From Polyangium mundeleinium (GTDB lineage: Bacteria; Myxococcota_A; Polyangia; Polyangiales; Polyangiaceae), in contig NZ_JAQNDO010000001.1 in the NCBI RefSeq assembly GCF_028369105.1, positions 5,858,501 through 5,922,500 of the forward strand: a stretch of DNA of 64,000 nt, given 5' to 3'. Position 1 is the stretch's first letter, and each line of letters begins with the position of its first letter. Below, piece by piece: positions 53,590-61,382 of the stretch. The notes under the pieces are model-generated. The model did not search any database. It was not told where the DNA came from and worked only from the letters and a program-made list of their open reading frames with translations. Made by a program: the position numbers and the translations under genes.

Positions 53590-54219
53590 CTATTTGGCGC
53601 GCAGGCTTTCGACGAACTTCTCGAACGCGGGCTTCGCAGCGGTGACGGTCTTCTCGGGGCCCGTGAGCTTGAAGAAGGTCAGCGATCCATCGGTCTCCAC
53701 GATCGCGCCGAGCAGCGCCCAGTTCGGCTTCGGCCCGGCCGGCGCAGCGCCCGGCATGCCCATGCCACCCGAGAACGTGCCGTGGATCTCGACGACCGTC
53801 ACGGAGAGCTCACCGACCTTGCGATCCTGCCGCGTGGTCGTGTCGTCCTTTCCACGCTCGAACTGGCCCGACCAGCGCTGCACGTTCTGATCGATCGTGC
53901 CGCCGGCCTGCGAGACGCTCATCTCGGCGTCCTCGGAATCTCCCTCGGCGCGCGGGATCTTGAAGGTCGCCTTGCGCATCGGGCTCGGGTTCTCGGCCTT
54001 CTGCCAGCCCTCGGGGACGTCGTAGGCGACGTCGGTCGGGCCTTTCCGCTGGGGCGCGGCCGCGCCTGGGCTCGTGCTGCCCGCGGGCGCCGCGGGGGCA
54101 GGGCGCGCCTTGTCCGGCGCGCCGCTCGGGGGAGGCTCGGGCGTCTTCTCACAGGCCGAGAGGGCGAGGATCGCGATGGGCGCGAGCAGAGCAGCGAGGA
54201 GTCGGTTTCGCGTTGCCAT
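53590..54219 (-). CDS. lipoprotein of unknown function
   Basis: The 209-residue protein has a signal (LLAALLAPIAILALSAC) and a lipobox Cys, an Ala/Pro-rich linker, and then a compact domain of about 140 residues with DVPEGWQKAENPSPMRKATF, a DDTTTRQDRKVGELSVTVVE stretch and a C-terminal PAFEKFVESLRAK. The pattern (beta-strand rich, one helix at the end, 'GW-k' near the start) is like secreted proteins of PsbP/Mog1-like fold. It lies 5 bases after the acyl-CoA dehydrogenase gene on the same strand, so the two are probably cotranscribed. Confidence 0.7.
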   Translation of the reverse strand: MATRNRLLAALLAPIAILALSACEKTPEPPPSGAPDKARPAPAAPAGSTSPGAAAPQRKGPTDVAYDVPEGWQKAENPSPMRKATFKIPRAEGDSEDAEMSVSQAGGTIDQNVQRWSGQFERGKDDTTTRQDRKVGELSVTVVEIHGTFSGGMGMPGAAPAGPKPNWALLGAIVETDGSLTFFKLTGPEKTVTAAKPAFEKFVESLRAK

Positions 54220-54224
54220 GGTGG

Positions 54225-55376
54225 CTAGTAGCCCTCCGTCTTGCAGATGATCTCGTTCATGATCTCGCGCGTGCCACCGCCGATCGGGTAGAGCCGCGCG
54301 TCGCGGTAGAGCCGCTCGACGAGCGTCTCGCGCATGTAACCGTGGCCGCCGAAGATCTGCACGGCCTCGTCGCAGACGAACGAGCAAGCGTCCGTCGCGG
54401 TGTTTTTCGCCATCGCAGCGAGGCCCGTGACCATGTCGCCGCGCAGGTAGCGCGCGACGACGTCGTTCATGAGCGCGCGCGCCGCCGCGATCCGCGTCGC
54501 CATGTCCGCGAGCTTGTGGCGAAGCACCTGGAAGCCCATGATCGGCTTGCCGAAGGCGCGCCGCTCGCGCGCGTAACGTACGGCCTCGTCGTACGCGAGC
54601 GAGGCGATCGCCACGCAATTGCCGGCGAGGAGCAGGCGCTCGACGGCGAAGTTCGTCATGATCGGGACGAAGCCGGCGTTCTCCTCGCCGATGAGGTTTT
54701 CCCGCGGAACGCGGCAGCCGTCGAAGACGAGCTCGGCCGTGTCCGAGGCCCACCAGCCCATCTTCGCGAGCTTCTTGCCCACGGAAAAGCCGGGCGTCCC
54801 GCGCTCGATCACGAGCAGCGAGATCCCGCCGTGCCCTTCGCCGCCCGTGCGCACGGCGGTCGTTACGAAGTCGGCGCGGCACCCCGAGGTGATGAACGTC
54901 TTCGCGCCCGTGACGACGTAATGATCGCCGTCCTTGATCGCGCGCGTCGCGAGCGAGGCGACGTCGCTGCCGCCGCCGGGCTCGGTGATCGCGAGCGCCG
55001 CGATCTTCTCGCCTGCGAGCACGGGCGGGAGGAACCGCTTTTTCTGCTCGTCGGTGCCGAAGTTCAGGATCGGCGGAAGCGCGATCGCGTGGCTGCCCAG
55101 GCCGACGGCCGTGCCCACGGACGTGCCGGCGGTGATCATCTCCTCGGTCGCAGCGATCGCGTGCGAGAGATCCCCGCCGGATCCGCCGTAGGCCTCGGGG
55201 TAACCGACGCCGAGCAGGCCGGCGCGGCTGGCTTTCTCGTAGAGCTCGCGGGGGAACTCGTTCGCCTCCTCCCAGGCATGGGCGAAGGGCGCGATTTCGC
55301 GGCGCGCGAAGCGACGGATCTCGTCCCGCAGCCGGGCGTGCTCGGGGGTCTCGTGGAGCGAGGGCAGGGATGTCAC
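54225..55376 (-). CDS. acyl-CoA dehydrogenase
   Basis: The 383-residue flavoenzyme has the ACAD signatures ALAITEPGGGSDVASL, GAKTFITSG, YARERRAFGKPIMGFQ and QIFGGHGYMRETLVERLYRD, with the expected N-terminal helical domain (LRDEIRRFARREIAPFAHAW). It oxidises acyl-CoA to trans-2-enoyl-CoA with FAD, passing electrons to ETF. The chain-length class cannot be read from sequence by eye. It is the first gene of a probable pair with the lipoprotein gene, which starts 5 bases downstream. Confidence 0.92.
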   Translation of the reverse strand: MTSLPSLHETPEHARLRDEIRRFARREIAPFAHAWEEANEFPRELYEKASRAGLLGVGYPEAYGGSGGDLSHAIAATEEMITAGTSVGTAVGLGSHAIALPPILNFGTDEQKKRFLPPVLAGEKIAALAITEPGGGSDVASLATRAIKDGDHYVVTGAKTFITSGCRADFVTTAVRTGGEGHGGISLLVIERGTPGFSVGKKLAKMGWWASDTAELVFDGCRVPRENLIGEENAGFVPIMTNFAVERLLLAGNCVAIASLAYDEAVRYARERRAFGKPIMGFQVLRHKLADMATRIAAARALMNDVVARYLRGDMVTGLAAMAKNTATDACSFVCDEAVQIFGGHGYMRETLVERLYRDARLYPIGGGTREIMNEIICKTEGY

Positions 55377-55509
55377 GGGGTACCGTCCGTTCCGAGCGAA
55401 GAGCTCACACGAGCGAGCTCGTGCCTAGCGCATGCAGAATGTCGCGGGGCGGAGGGTGGGGTTCGAGGCAGGGAATTTCAGGCTCCGGACCGGAGCCTCG
55501 TCAACCGCC

Positions 55510-55710
55510 TCAACCACCTCCACCAGGCGCAGGGGCCGGCGCAGCGGCGGGCTGCCCGGCAGGCGCCGCCGGAGCAGGCGGGGGCGCCGGAGCCGCTGCG
55601 GGTTCAGCTTTGACGGTAATCTCGTCGGGCCGTGTCAGGGACGAACACGCCGTCGCCGAGAGCGAAAGGATCACGACCCCGAGGGCCGTGATGGGTCGTC
55701 GGGTGAGCAC
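55510..55710 (-). CDS. small Pro/Ala-rich lipoprotein
   Basis: The 66-residue protein has an Arg-containing start, a hydrophobic core (ALGVVILSLSATAC) and a lipobox Cys at position 22. The rest is Ala/Pro-rich and ends in Gly. Small secreted lipoproteins of this type are frequent in myxobacteria; a wall-spacer or cell-envelope structural role is inferred only from form. The complete signal argues against a random frame. Confidence 0.55.
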   Translation of the reverse strand: MLTRRPITALGVVILSLSATACSSLTRPDEITVKAEPAAAPAPPPAPAAPAGQPAAAPAPAPGGGG

Positions 55711-55790
55711 GGGGGGACGTTACCACCCGACGCGCCTCGGGATCCATCCCCTGCCGCGACGCACCCCGCTCGTGCTACCAAAGAAAGTGC

Positions 55791-57002
55791 ATGGATCCCG
55801 TCTTTCGCCGCGCCTACAACGCAGCCTTCGGACCCGACACCTACGCGGACTACCTCGCGCGCCTGGAGCGCCGGGTAGGCTCGAAGATCCCCTTCCGCGT
55901 GGCCGAGACGCCGCTCTTCTTGCCCGAGGGGCTGCGCAGCTATCTCGCGAAATCCGCGACCGAGATCGTGCAGCAGATCTCGCGGCCGAACGTGATCGAG
56001 ACGATGAAGCGCGCGATCCCCGCGCACCTCGACGCGCCGGGGATGGACCCCTTGCCGAACTGCGTGCAGGTCGACTTCGCGATCGTACGCGGGGCGAGCG
56101 GAGAGCTCGAAGGACGTGTGGTCGAGCTGCAAGCGTTCCCCTCGCTCTACGCGCTCATGGTGCTGCAGAGCGAGGTCATGGCCGACGTGATGCGCACGAT
56201 GCCCGGGCTCGATCGGAAATGGTCGATCTTCTTCGGCGGGCTCGATCGCGACGCGTTCGTCGCGCGGCTGCGCAAGGCCGTGCTCGCGGACGAGGATCCG
56301 GCGAACGTCGTGCTGCTCGACATCGATCCGCCGAACCAGAAGACCTACCCGGACTTCCTCGCGACGAAGGAGCTCGTCGGCGTCGATGCCGTCTGCCCGA
56401 CGGCGCTCGTGCGCGAGGGCCGGAGGCTCTTCCGCAAGGTGAACGGCAAGCTCGTGCAGGTGCGCCGCATCTACAACCGCGTGGTCTTCGACGAGCTCGA
56501 GGCGCGCAAAATCGAGCTCCCGTTCCGCTACACCGAGGAGCTCGACATCACGTGGTGCTCGCACCCGAACTGGTACTGGACGTGGTCGAAGTACACGCTG
56601 CCGTACATCGATCACCCGGCTGTACCCCGCGCGCGGTACCTCTCGGAGCTTTCGGAGATCCCGCATGATCTCGAGCGGTACGTGCTGAAGCCGCTCTTCT
56701 CGTTCGCGGGCGCGGGCGTGAAGGTGGATCCGACGAAGGAAGACATCGCGGCGATCCCGGCGTCGGATCGGCACGGCTGGCTCTTGCAGGAGAAGATCCA
56801 GTACGAGCCCGCACTGCCGATGCCCGACGGATCGGGCGTGAAGGGCGAGGTGCGGATGATGTTCCTGCGCGCGCCCGACGAGCCCGCGCCCGCGCTCGTG
56901 CTGAACCTCGTGCGGCTCTCGCGCGGCAAGATGCTCGGCGTCGATCAGAACAAGGATCTCACCTGGGTCGGCGGTACGGTCGGGCTCTGGCCCGTCGACT
57001 GA
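55791..57002 (+). CDS. ATP-grasp-like protein of unknown function
   Basis: The 403-residue protein has no close match I recognise, but several parts recall the ATP-grasp ligases related to glutathionylspermidine synthase: VELQAFPSLYALMVLQSE, a central QVRRIYNRVVFDELE, YVLKPLFSFAGAGVKVD (nucleotide-binding Lys and Gly loop), and LQEKIQYEPALP (Glu). The order matches a circularly permuted grasp. An amide- or peptide-bond ligase activity would follow, without a defined substrate. It is transcribed alone, 80 bases from the divergent small lipoprotein gene. Confidence 0.55.
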   Translation: MDPVFRRAYNAAFGPDTYADYLARLERRVGSKIPFRVAETPLFLPEGLRSYLAKSATEIVQQISRPNVIETMKRAIPAHLDAPGMDPLPNCVQVDFAIVRGASGELEGRVVELQAFPSLYALMVLQSEVMADVMRTMPGLDRKWSIFFGGLDRDAFVARLRKAVLADEDPANVVLLDIDPPNQKTYPDFLATKELVGVDAVCPTALVREGRRLFRKVNGKLVQVRRIYNRVVFDELEARKIELPFRYTEELDITWCSHPNWYWTWSKYTLPYIDHPAVPRARYLSELSEIPHDLERYVLKPLFSFAGAGVKVDPTKEDIAAIPASDRHGWLLQEKIQYEPALPMPDGSGVKGEVRMMFLRAPDEPAPALVLNLVRLSRGKMLGVDQNKDLTWVGGTVGLWPVD

Positions 57003-57008
57003 TCCGAC

Positions 57009-58070
57009 TCAGAACGGCCAGACGAGCCGGTACGGCAGCGCCAGGCGCCACGCGCCGAGGAGGAGCGCGATCGTGGCCCCGAGCAGCCCCGCCTGGAGCC
57101 ACGGCCGCGGCGAAGGCCGGGTCTTGCGCAGGACGAGCGCCGCGCCGAGGCCCACCACCACGCCCGCGACAAACCCGAAGAAATGCGCGCCGAGATCGGA
57201 TTGCGGGCTCGCGCCGAGCGCGCCCAGGAGCGCGAGTCCGCCGACGATCGGCGCCGCGATCTCCTGCATCGCGCGTTTGCGCCCCGCCGCGTGATCCCGA
57301 TCGAGCGCGAGCTGCGTGGCCGCGAGCAGCCCGATCGCCCCGAAGACCGCCGTCGACGCGCCGATCGAGCGATGCACGTCGTGGCCCATCGTGTGATACG
57401 CGACCGCGTTCGCGACGTTGCCGAGCGTGCCCGCCGTGAGGATCGCGAGCGCCGCGCCGCCCGGGCCGAGCCTGCGTTGCACGGCCGACGCGAAGATCGC
57501 GCCCGAAATCACGTTGCCGATCACGTGCGACGAGTCCGCGTGCAGCGTGAGCGCCGTCAGCGCGCGCCAAGGCTCGGCGCCGAGGACGAGGTTGCTCTCG
57601 GCGCGGCCGCGCTGGAACCAGAACGAGTTGTGCGCGACGGGACCCGTGACCACGAAAAACAGGGCGAGCGCGGCGAAGAGGAGCGGCGCGATGATCGAGG
57701 GCGCGTGCCGCGGACGCTCGCGGACCTTCTGCGGCGGCCAATCCCGGTTCTCGGCCTCGTACCGATCGATCGAGCTCGACGCGTGATCGTAATCCTCGTC
57801 CCGCACGACGAGGACCCAGCCCCGGAACGTCCAGCGCATCATGTGCCAGACCGACATCGACTGCAGGACGAGCGACCAATCCCGCGCCTTGCGCTCGTGT
57901 ACCGGGCCGATGGCCGTGAGGCCCGGGAGAGGGTCGACCGGCACGAGCCCACCCGGCGCCGGGGGCGCCGCGGCTCCCGTGACCCCCGCGAAAGGCGAGG
58001 AGAGGGAAGGGAGGGACGAGGCCTGCGCCGGAACAGCTCTCTCGCCTGAATGGTCGTCGTTGTCGTTCAC
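57009..58070 (-). CDS. rhomboid family intramembrane serine protease
   Basis: The protein has a soluble N-terminal part of about 130 residues, then six or more hydrophobic segments with the rhomboid catalytic pattern: HADSSHVIGN (His/Asn), Ser239 in GASTAVFG, and His296 in DLGAHFFGF. Rhomboids cleave within membrane helices. The start is taken at GTG 58070; this leaves only 24 bases to the divergent apaG start, and a downstream Met (around MSVWHMMRWTF) is the alternative. The soluble domain has a low-complexity Pro/Ala stretch. Confidence 0.85.
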   Translation of the reverse strand: MNDNDDHSGERAVPAQASSLPSLSSPFAGVTGAAAPPAPGGLVPVDPLPGLTAIGPVHERKARDWSLVLQSMSVWHMMRWTFRGWVLVVRDEDYDHASSSIDRYEAENRDWPPQKVRERPRHAPSIIAPLLFAALALFFVVTGPVAHNSFWFQRGRAESNLVLGAEPWRALTALTLHADSSHVIGNVISGAIFASAVQRRLGPGGAALAILTAGTLGNVANAVAYHTMGHDVHRSIGASTAVFGAIGLLAATQLALDRDHAAGRKRAMQEIAAPIVGGLALLGALGASPQSDLGAHFFGFVAGVVVGLGAALVLRKTRPSPRPWLQAGLLGATIALLLGAWRLALPYRLVWPF

Positions 58071-58094
58071 GGTTCGGGGAACGTGCGGACGAGC

Positions 58095-58565
58095 ATGAGA
58101 GCTGTCAACACGGCCCGGCTTTCCGTCACCTCCGAAAGTCCCCTTGTGGACGGCTCGGCCGCGTGGCACGGCAGGACCGTGTCCACCGCCATCACGAACG
58201 GAATCCGCGTCTACGTCACGACCGTGTACGTGCCGTCGCAATCCATGCCGAGCGCGAGGCGTTACGTGTTCGCCTACACGGTGCGCATCTCGAACGAGGG
58301 CAGCGAGACCGCGCAGCTCCGCACGCGCCACTGGATCATCACCGACGGAAACGGGAAGGTCGAAGAAGTCCGAGGCCCCGGCGTCGTCGGCAAGCAGCCG
58401 ACCCTCCGGCCCGGAGAGCACTTCGAGTACACGAGCGGCTGTGTGCTCGAGACGCCGCGCGGCACGATGCGCGGCACCTACCAAATGTACCCCGAGCGCG
58501 GCGGGCCCGCGTTCGACGCCGAGATCGCGCAGTTCACGCTCGCGATGCCGTATTCGCTGAACTGA
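58095..58565 (+). CDS. apaG: ApaG domain protein (Co2+/Mg2+ efflux associated)
   Basis: The 156-residue protein has a complete ApaG fold: VYVPSQSMPSARRYVFAYTV, RISNEGSETAQLRTRHWIIT, the EEVRGPGVVGKQPTLRPGEH and FEYTSGCVLETPRGTMRGTY segments. The ApaG Ig-like beta domain is conserved across bacteria; its effect on cobalt/magnesium efflux is known from genetics only. The first 25 residues are extra and start at ATG 58095 (an ATG-like frame upstream at 58050 overlaps the rhomboid start). It ends in a strong bidirectional hairpin. Confidence 0.9.
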   Translation: MRAVNTARLSVTSESPLVDGSAAWHGRTVSTAITNGIRVYVTTVYVPSQSMPSARRYVFAYTVRISNEGSETAQLRTRHWIITDGNGKVEEVRGPGVVGKQPTLRPGEHFEYTSGCVLETPRGTMRGTYQMYPERGGPAFDAEIAQFTLAMPYSLN

Positions 58566-58610
58566 AACGAAAACGGGGGCTCCTCCCGTGGGAAGAGCCC
58601 CCGCTTCGTT
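58566..58610. terminator. bidirectional terminator between apaG and clpA
   Basis: GGGGGCTC (58575-58582) pairs with GAGCCCCC (58595-58602) across a 12-base loop, and the flanks AACGAA and TTCGTT extend the stem. It sits exactly between convergent apaG and clpA stops. Confidence 0.75.
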
Positions 58611-58628
58611 CGCATGCGCCGGTTCGCG

Positions 58629-60953
58629 TCAGGCCTGGGCCGTGGTTTCGGTCTCCTTCGGCGGCTCGGCCTTCTTCTCGTCGGCCGGCGGCTCGTTCGG
58701 GAGGAACGAGAACGAGAGCGCGTCGTCCTTCAGGTCGACCACGGCCTTTCCGCCTTGCTCGAGCTCGCCGAAGAGGATCTCGTCGCCGAGCCGAGGCTTG
58801 AGCTCGCGCTCGATGACACGACCGAGCGGGCGCGCGCCGAAGGCCGGATCGTAGCCCTTCTTCGCGAGGTAATCGCGCGCCGCGTCGGTGACCTGGATGG
58901 TCACGCCCTTGTCGCCCACGAGCGCCTCGATCTCGCGGATGAACTTGTCGACGATGCTGCCCATGACGCTCGGATCGAGCGGCTTGAACATGATGCGCGC
59001 ATCGAGACGGTTCCGGAACTCCGGGCTGAACACGTTCTTGAAGGCGCGATCGTCGTCGCCCACGTTGCCGCGCTCGCCGAAGCCGAGGCGCGTTTGCGTG
59101 AGCTCCCGGGCGCCGACATTGCTCGTCATGATGAGCACGACGTGCCGGAAGGAGCTCTTCTTGCCGTTGTTGTCCGTGAGTGTGCCGTGGTCCATGACCT
59201 GCAGGAGCACCTGGAAGATGTCCGGGTGCGCCTTCTCGATCTCGTCGAGCAGGAGCACGGCGTGCGGCGTCTTCGCGATCGCCTCGGTGAGCAGGCCGCC
59301 GCGATCGAAGCCGACGTAGCCGGGGGGCGCGCCGATGAGGCGCGAGACCGTGTGCCGCTCCTGGTACTCGCTCATGTCGAAGCGGAGGAACTCGATCCCC
59401 ATGACCTTCGCGAGCTGCTTGGCGAGCTCGGTCTTGCCGACGCCCGTCGGGCCCGTGAAGAGGAACGAGCCGATCGGCTTCTCCGGTGAGCGCAGGCCCG
59501 CGCGCGAGAGCTTGATGGCGCTCGCGAGCTGCGAGACGGCCTCGGCCTGGCCGAAGACCACACCTTCGAGCTCCTTCTGCAGATCCTTGAGCTGCGCGCG
59601 ATCCGAGGTCGAGACCTGGCGCGGCGGGATCTGCGCCATCTTCGCGACGACGATCTCGATGTCGGACACGTCGACCGTGTAGTCCTCGCCGTGGGCGAGG
59701 CGCGCCGCGGCGCCGGCCTCGTCGAGCAGATCGATCGCCTTGTCGGGCAAGCGCCGATCACGGAGGTAGCGGTCGCTGAGCTTCGCGGCCGCTTCGAGCG
59801 CGGCGTCCGTGAAGCGGACCTTGTGGAACTCCTCGTAGTGCTTGCGCAGGCCTTCGAGGATCTGGCGCGTCTCGTCGACCGAGGGCTCGTTGATCTCGAT
59901 GCGCTGGAAGCGACGCGCGAGGGCGCTGTCGCGCTCGAGGTGCCCGCGGTACTCCTGGAAGGTCGTCGCGCCGATGCAACGCAGGCGGCCGGACGCGAGC
60001 GCGGGCTTGAGCAGGTTCGAGGCGTCCATCGTGCCGCCGCTCGCGGCGCCGGCGCCGATGATCGTGTGGATCTCGTCGATGAACAGGATCGCGCCAGGCT
60101 GCTTTTCGAGGGCCTTGAGCACGCCCTTCAGTCGGTTTTCGAAGTCGCCGCGGTAACGCGTGCCGGCGATGAGCGCGCCCATGTCGAGCGCGTAGATCGT
60201 CGCGCCCTTGATCGCCTGCGGGACGTCGCCCTTGACGATCTTCATGGCGAGGCCCTCGGCGATGGCGGTCTTGCCGACGCCGGCGTCGCCGATGAGCAAG
60301 GGGTTGTTCTTGCGGCGCCGCGCGAGGACCTGGATCGTGCGCTCGAGCTCGATCGTCCGGCCGACCAGCGGATCGATACGCCCGCTCTCCGCTTCCTTGT
60401 TCAGGTTCACGGTGAACGAGGCGAGCGGATCACGGCGGCTCTCGCGGCCTTCGCCCTCGGCCTCGGCGGCGTCCGCGCCCTCGGTCGCGTCCTCCGGGCC
60501 GACCTCGTCGTCCTCGCCGTCCTTCGCGATGCCGTGCGACAGGAAGTTCACCACGTCGAGGCGCTGCACGTCGGACTCACGGAGCATCTGCACCGCGGGC
60601 GACTCGCGCTCGGAGAAGACCGCGACGAGGACGTTCGCGCCCTTGAGCTCCTTCTGGTTCGTGTTCTGGACGTGCACGGCCGCGCGGCCCACGACGTTCT
60701 GAAAGCCGATCGAGACGACTGGCTCGGAGTCGACGTGCTCGGGCAAGGCCTCGATCTCTTCTTCGAGGAAGAGCTGCAGGCGTTTCTTCAGCTTCGGTAG
60801 ATCTCCGCCCGCCTTGCGGATCACGTTCGCCGTCTCCTCGTCGAACGTGAGCGCGTAGAGAAGGTGCTCGACGGTCACGTACTCGTGCCGTCGGCGGATG
60901 GCCTCGTGCGTGGCCAGCTTGAAGGCGATCTCGACCTCGGGGCTGATCTTCAT
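58629..60953 (-). CDS. clpA: ATP-dependent Clp protease ATP-binding subunit ClpA
   Basis: The 774-residue AAA+ unfoldase has the ClpA layout: N-domain ([20 protein letters not shown]), D1 ATPase with [18 protein letters not shown], ClpA-type absence of the long ClpB middle domain, and D2 with [39 protein letters not shown] and [12 protein letters not shown]. The tail is Glu/Lys/Ala-rich. It feeds substrates to ClpP (encoded elsewhere). The clpS gene begins upstream on the same strand, 5 bases before the clpA start, so the pair is an operon. Confidence 0.96.
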   Translation of the reverse strand: MKISPEVEIAFKLATHEAIRRRHEYVTVEHLLYALTFDEETANVIRKAGGDLPKLKKRLQLFLEEEIEALPEHVDSEPVVSIGFQNVVGRAAVHVQNTNQKELKGANVLVAVFSERESPAVQMLRESDVQRLDVVNFLSHGIAKDGEDDEVGPEDATEGADAAEAEGEGRESRRDPLASFTVNLNKEAESGRIDPLVGRTIELERTIQVLARRRKNNPLLIGDAGVGKTAIAEGLAMKIVKGDVPQAIKGATIYALDMGALIAGTRYRGDFENRLKGVLKALEKQPGAILFIDEIHTIIGAGAASGGTMDASNLLKPALASGRLRCIGATTFQEYRGHLERDSALARRFQRIEINEPSVDETRQILEGLRKHYEEFHKVRFTDAALEAAAKLSDRYLRDRRLPDKAIDLLDEAGAAARLAHGEDYTVDVSDIEIVVAKMAQIPPRQVSTSDRAQLKDLQKELEGVVFGQAEAVSQLASAIKLSRAGLRSPEKPIGSFLFTGPTGVGKTELAKQLAKVMGIEFLRFDMSEYQERHTVSRLIGAPPGYVGFDRGGLLTEAIAKTPHAVLLLDEIEKAHPDIFQVLLQVMDHGTLTDNNGKKSSFRHVVLIMTSNVGARELTQTRLGFGERGNVGDDDRAFKNVFSPEFRNRLDARIMFKPLDPSVMGSIVDKFIREIEALVGDKGVTIQVTDAARDYLAKKGYDPAFGARPLGRVIERELKPRLGDEILFGELEQGGKAVVDLKDDALSFSFLPNEPPADEKKAEPPKETETTAQA

Positions 60954-60958
60954 GGTTC

Positions 60959-61282
60959 CTACTCGGGTTCGGCCGAAAGCCGGAGGGGCATGCCGTGTTG
61001 CCTCGCGAAGCTCTGCACCTGGGTGACCTTCGTCTCGGCGACATCCTTGGTGTAGACGCCCGCGACTCCGCTGCCCTTGTGGTGCACGCTGAGCATGATG
61101 TGCGTCGCTTCCGTGTCGGTCCTGTGAAAGAACTTCACGAGCACGAGAACGACGAACTCCATCGTCGTGTAGTTGTCGTTGTGGAGGAGGACCTTGTAGC
61201 GGCGGACCTTCTCGACCTTGCGCTTCTTCTGGGTCGCGAGATCGCCTTCCTGGTCCTCTCGTTCACGCGGATCGTTCGCCAT
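60959..61282 (-). CDS. clpS: ClpS adaptor protein (N-end rule)
   Basis: The 107-residue adaptor has the ClpS core: VLLHNDNYTTMEFVVLVLVK (the DxxTxxFV pocket and binding site), FFHRTDTEATHIMLSVHHKG and AGVYTKDVAETKVTQV. It delivers proteins with bulky hydrophobic N-termini to ClpAP. Residues 1-25 are charged and probably flexible, as usual. It is the first gene of the clpS-clpA operon with a 5-base intergenic gap. Confidence 0.95.
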   Translation of the reverse strand: MANDPREREDQEGDLATQKKRKVEKVRRYKVLLHNDNYTTMEFVVLVLVKFFHRTDTEATHIMLSVHHKGSGVAGVYTKDVAETKVTQVQSFARQHGMPLRLSAEPE

Positions 61283-61382
61283 ACGTCTCGGGGGGCCGAA
61301 CAGAATAGCAAGCCAGGGCCCGGCGCGCCGGTGGTCGCGCGCCAGGAATCGTTATGCTCGGGGCGCAGCAGGCGGAGAGGCC

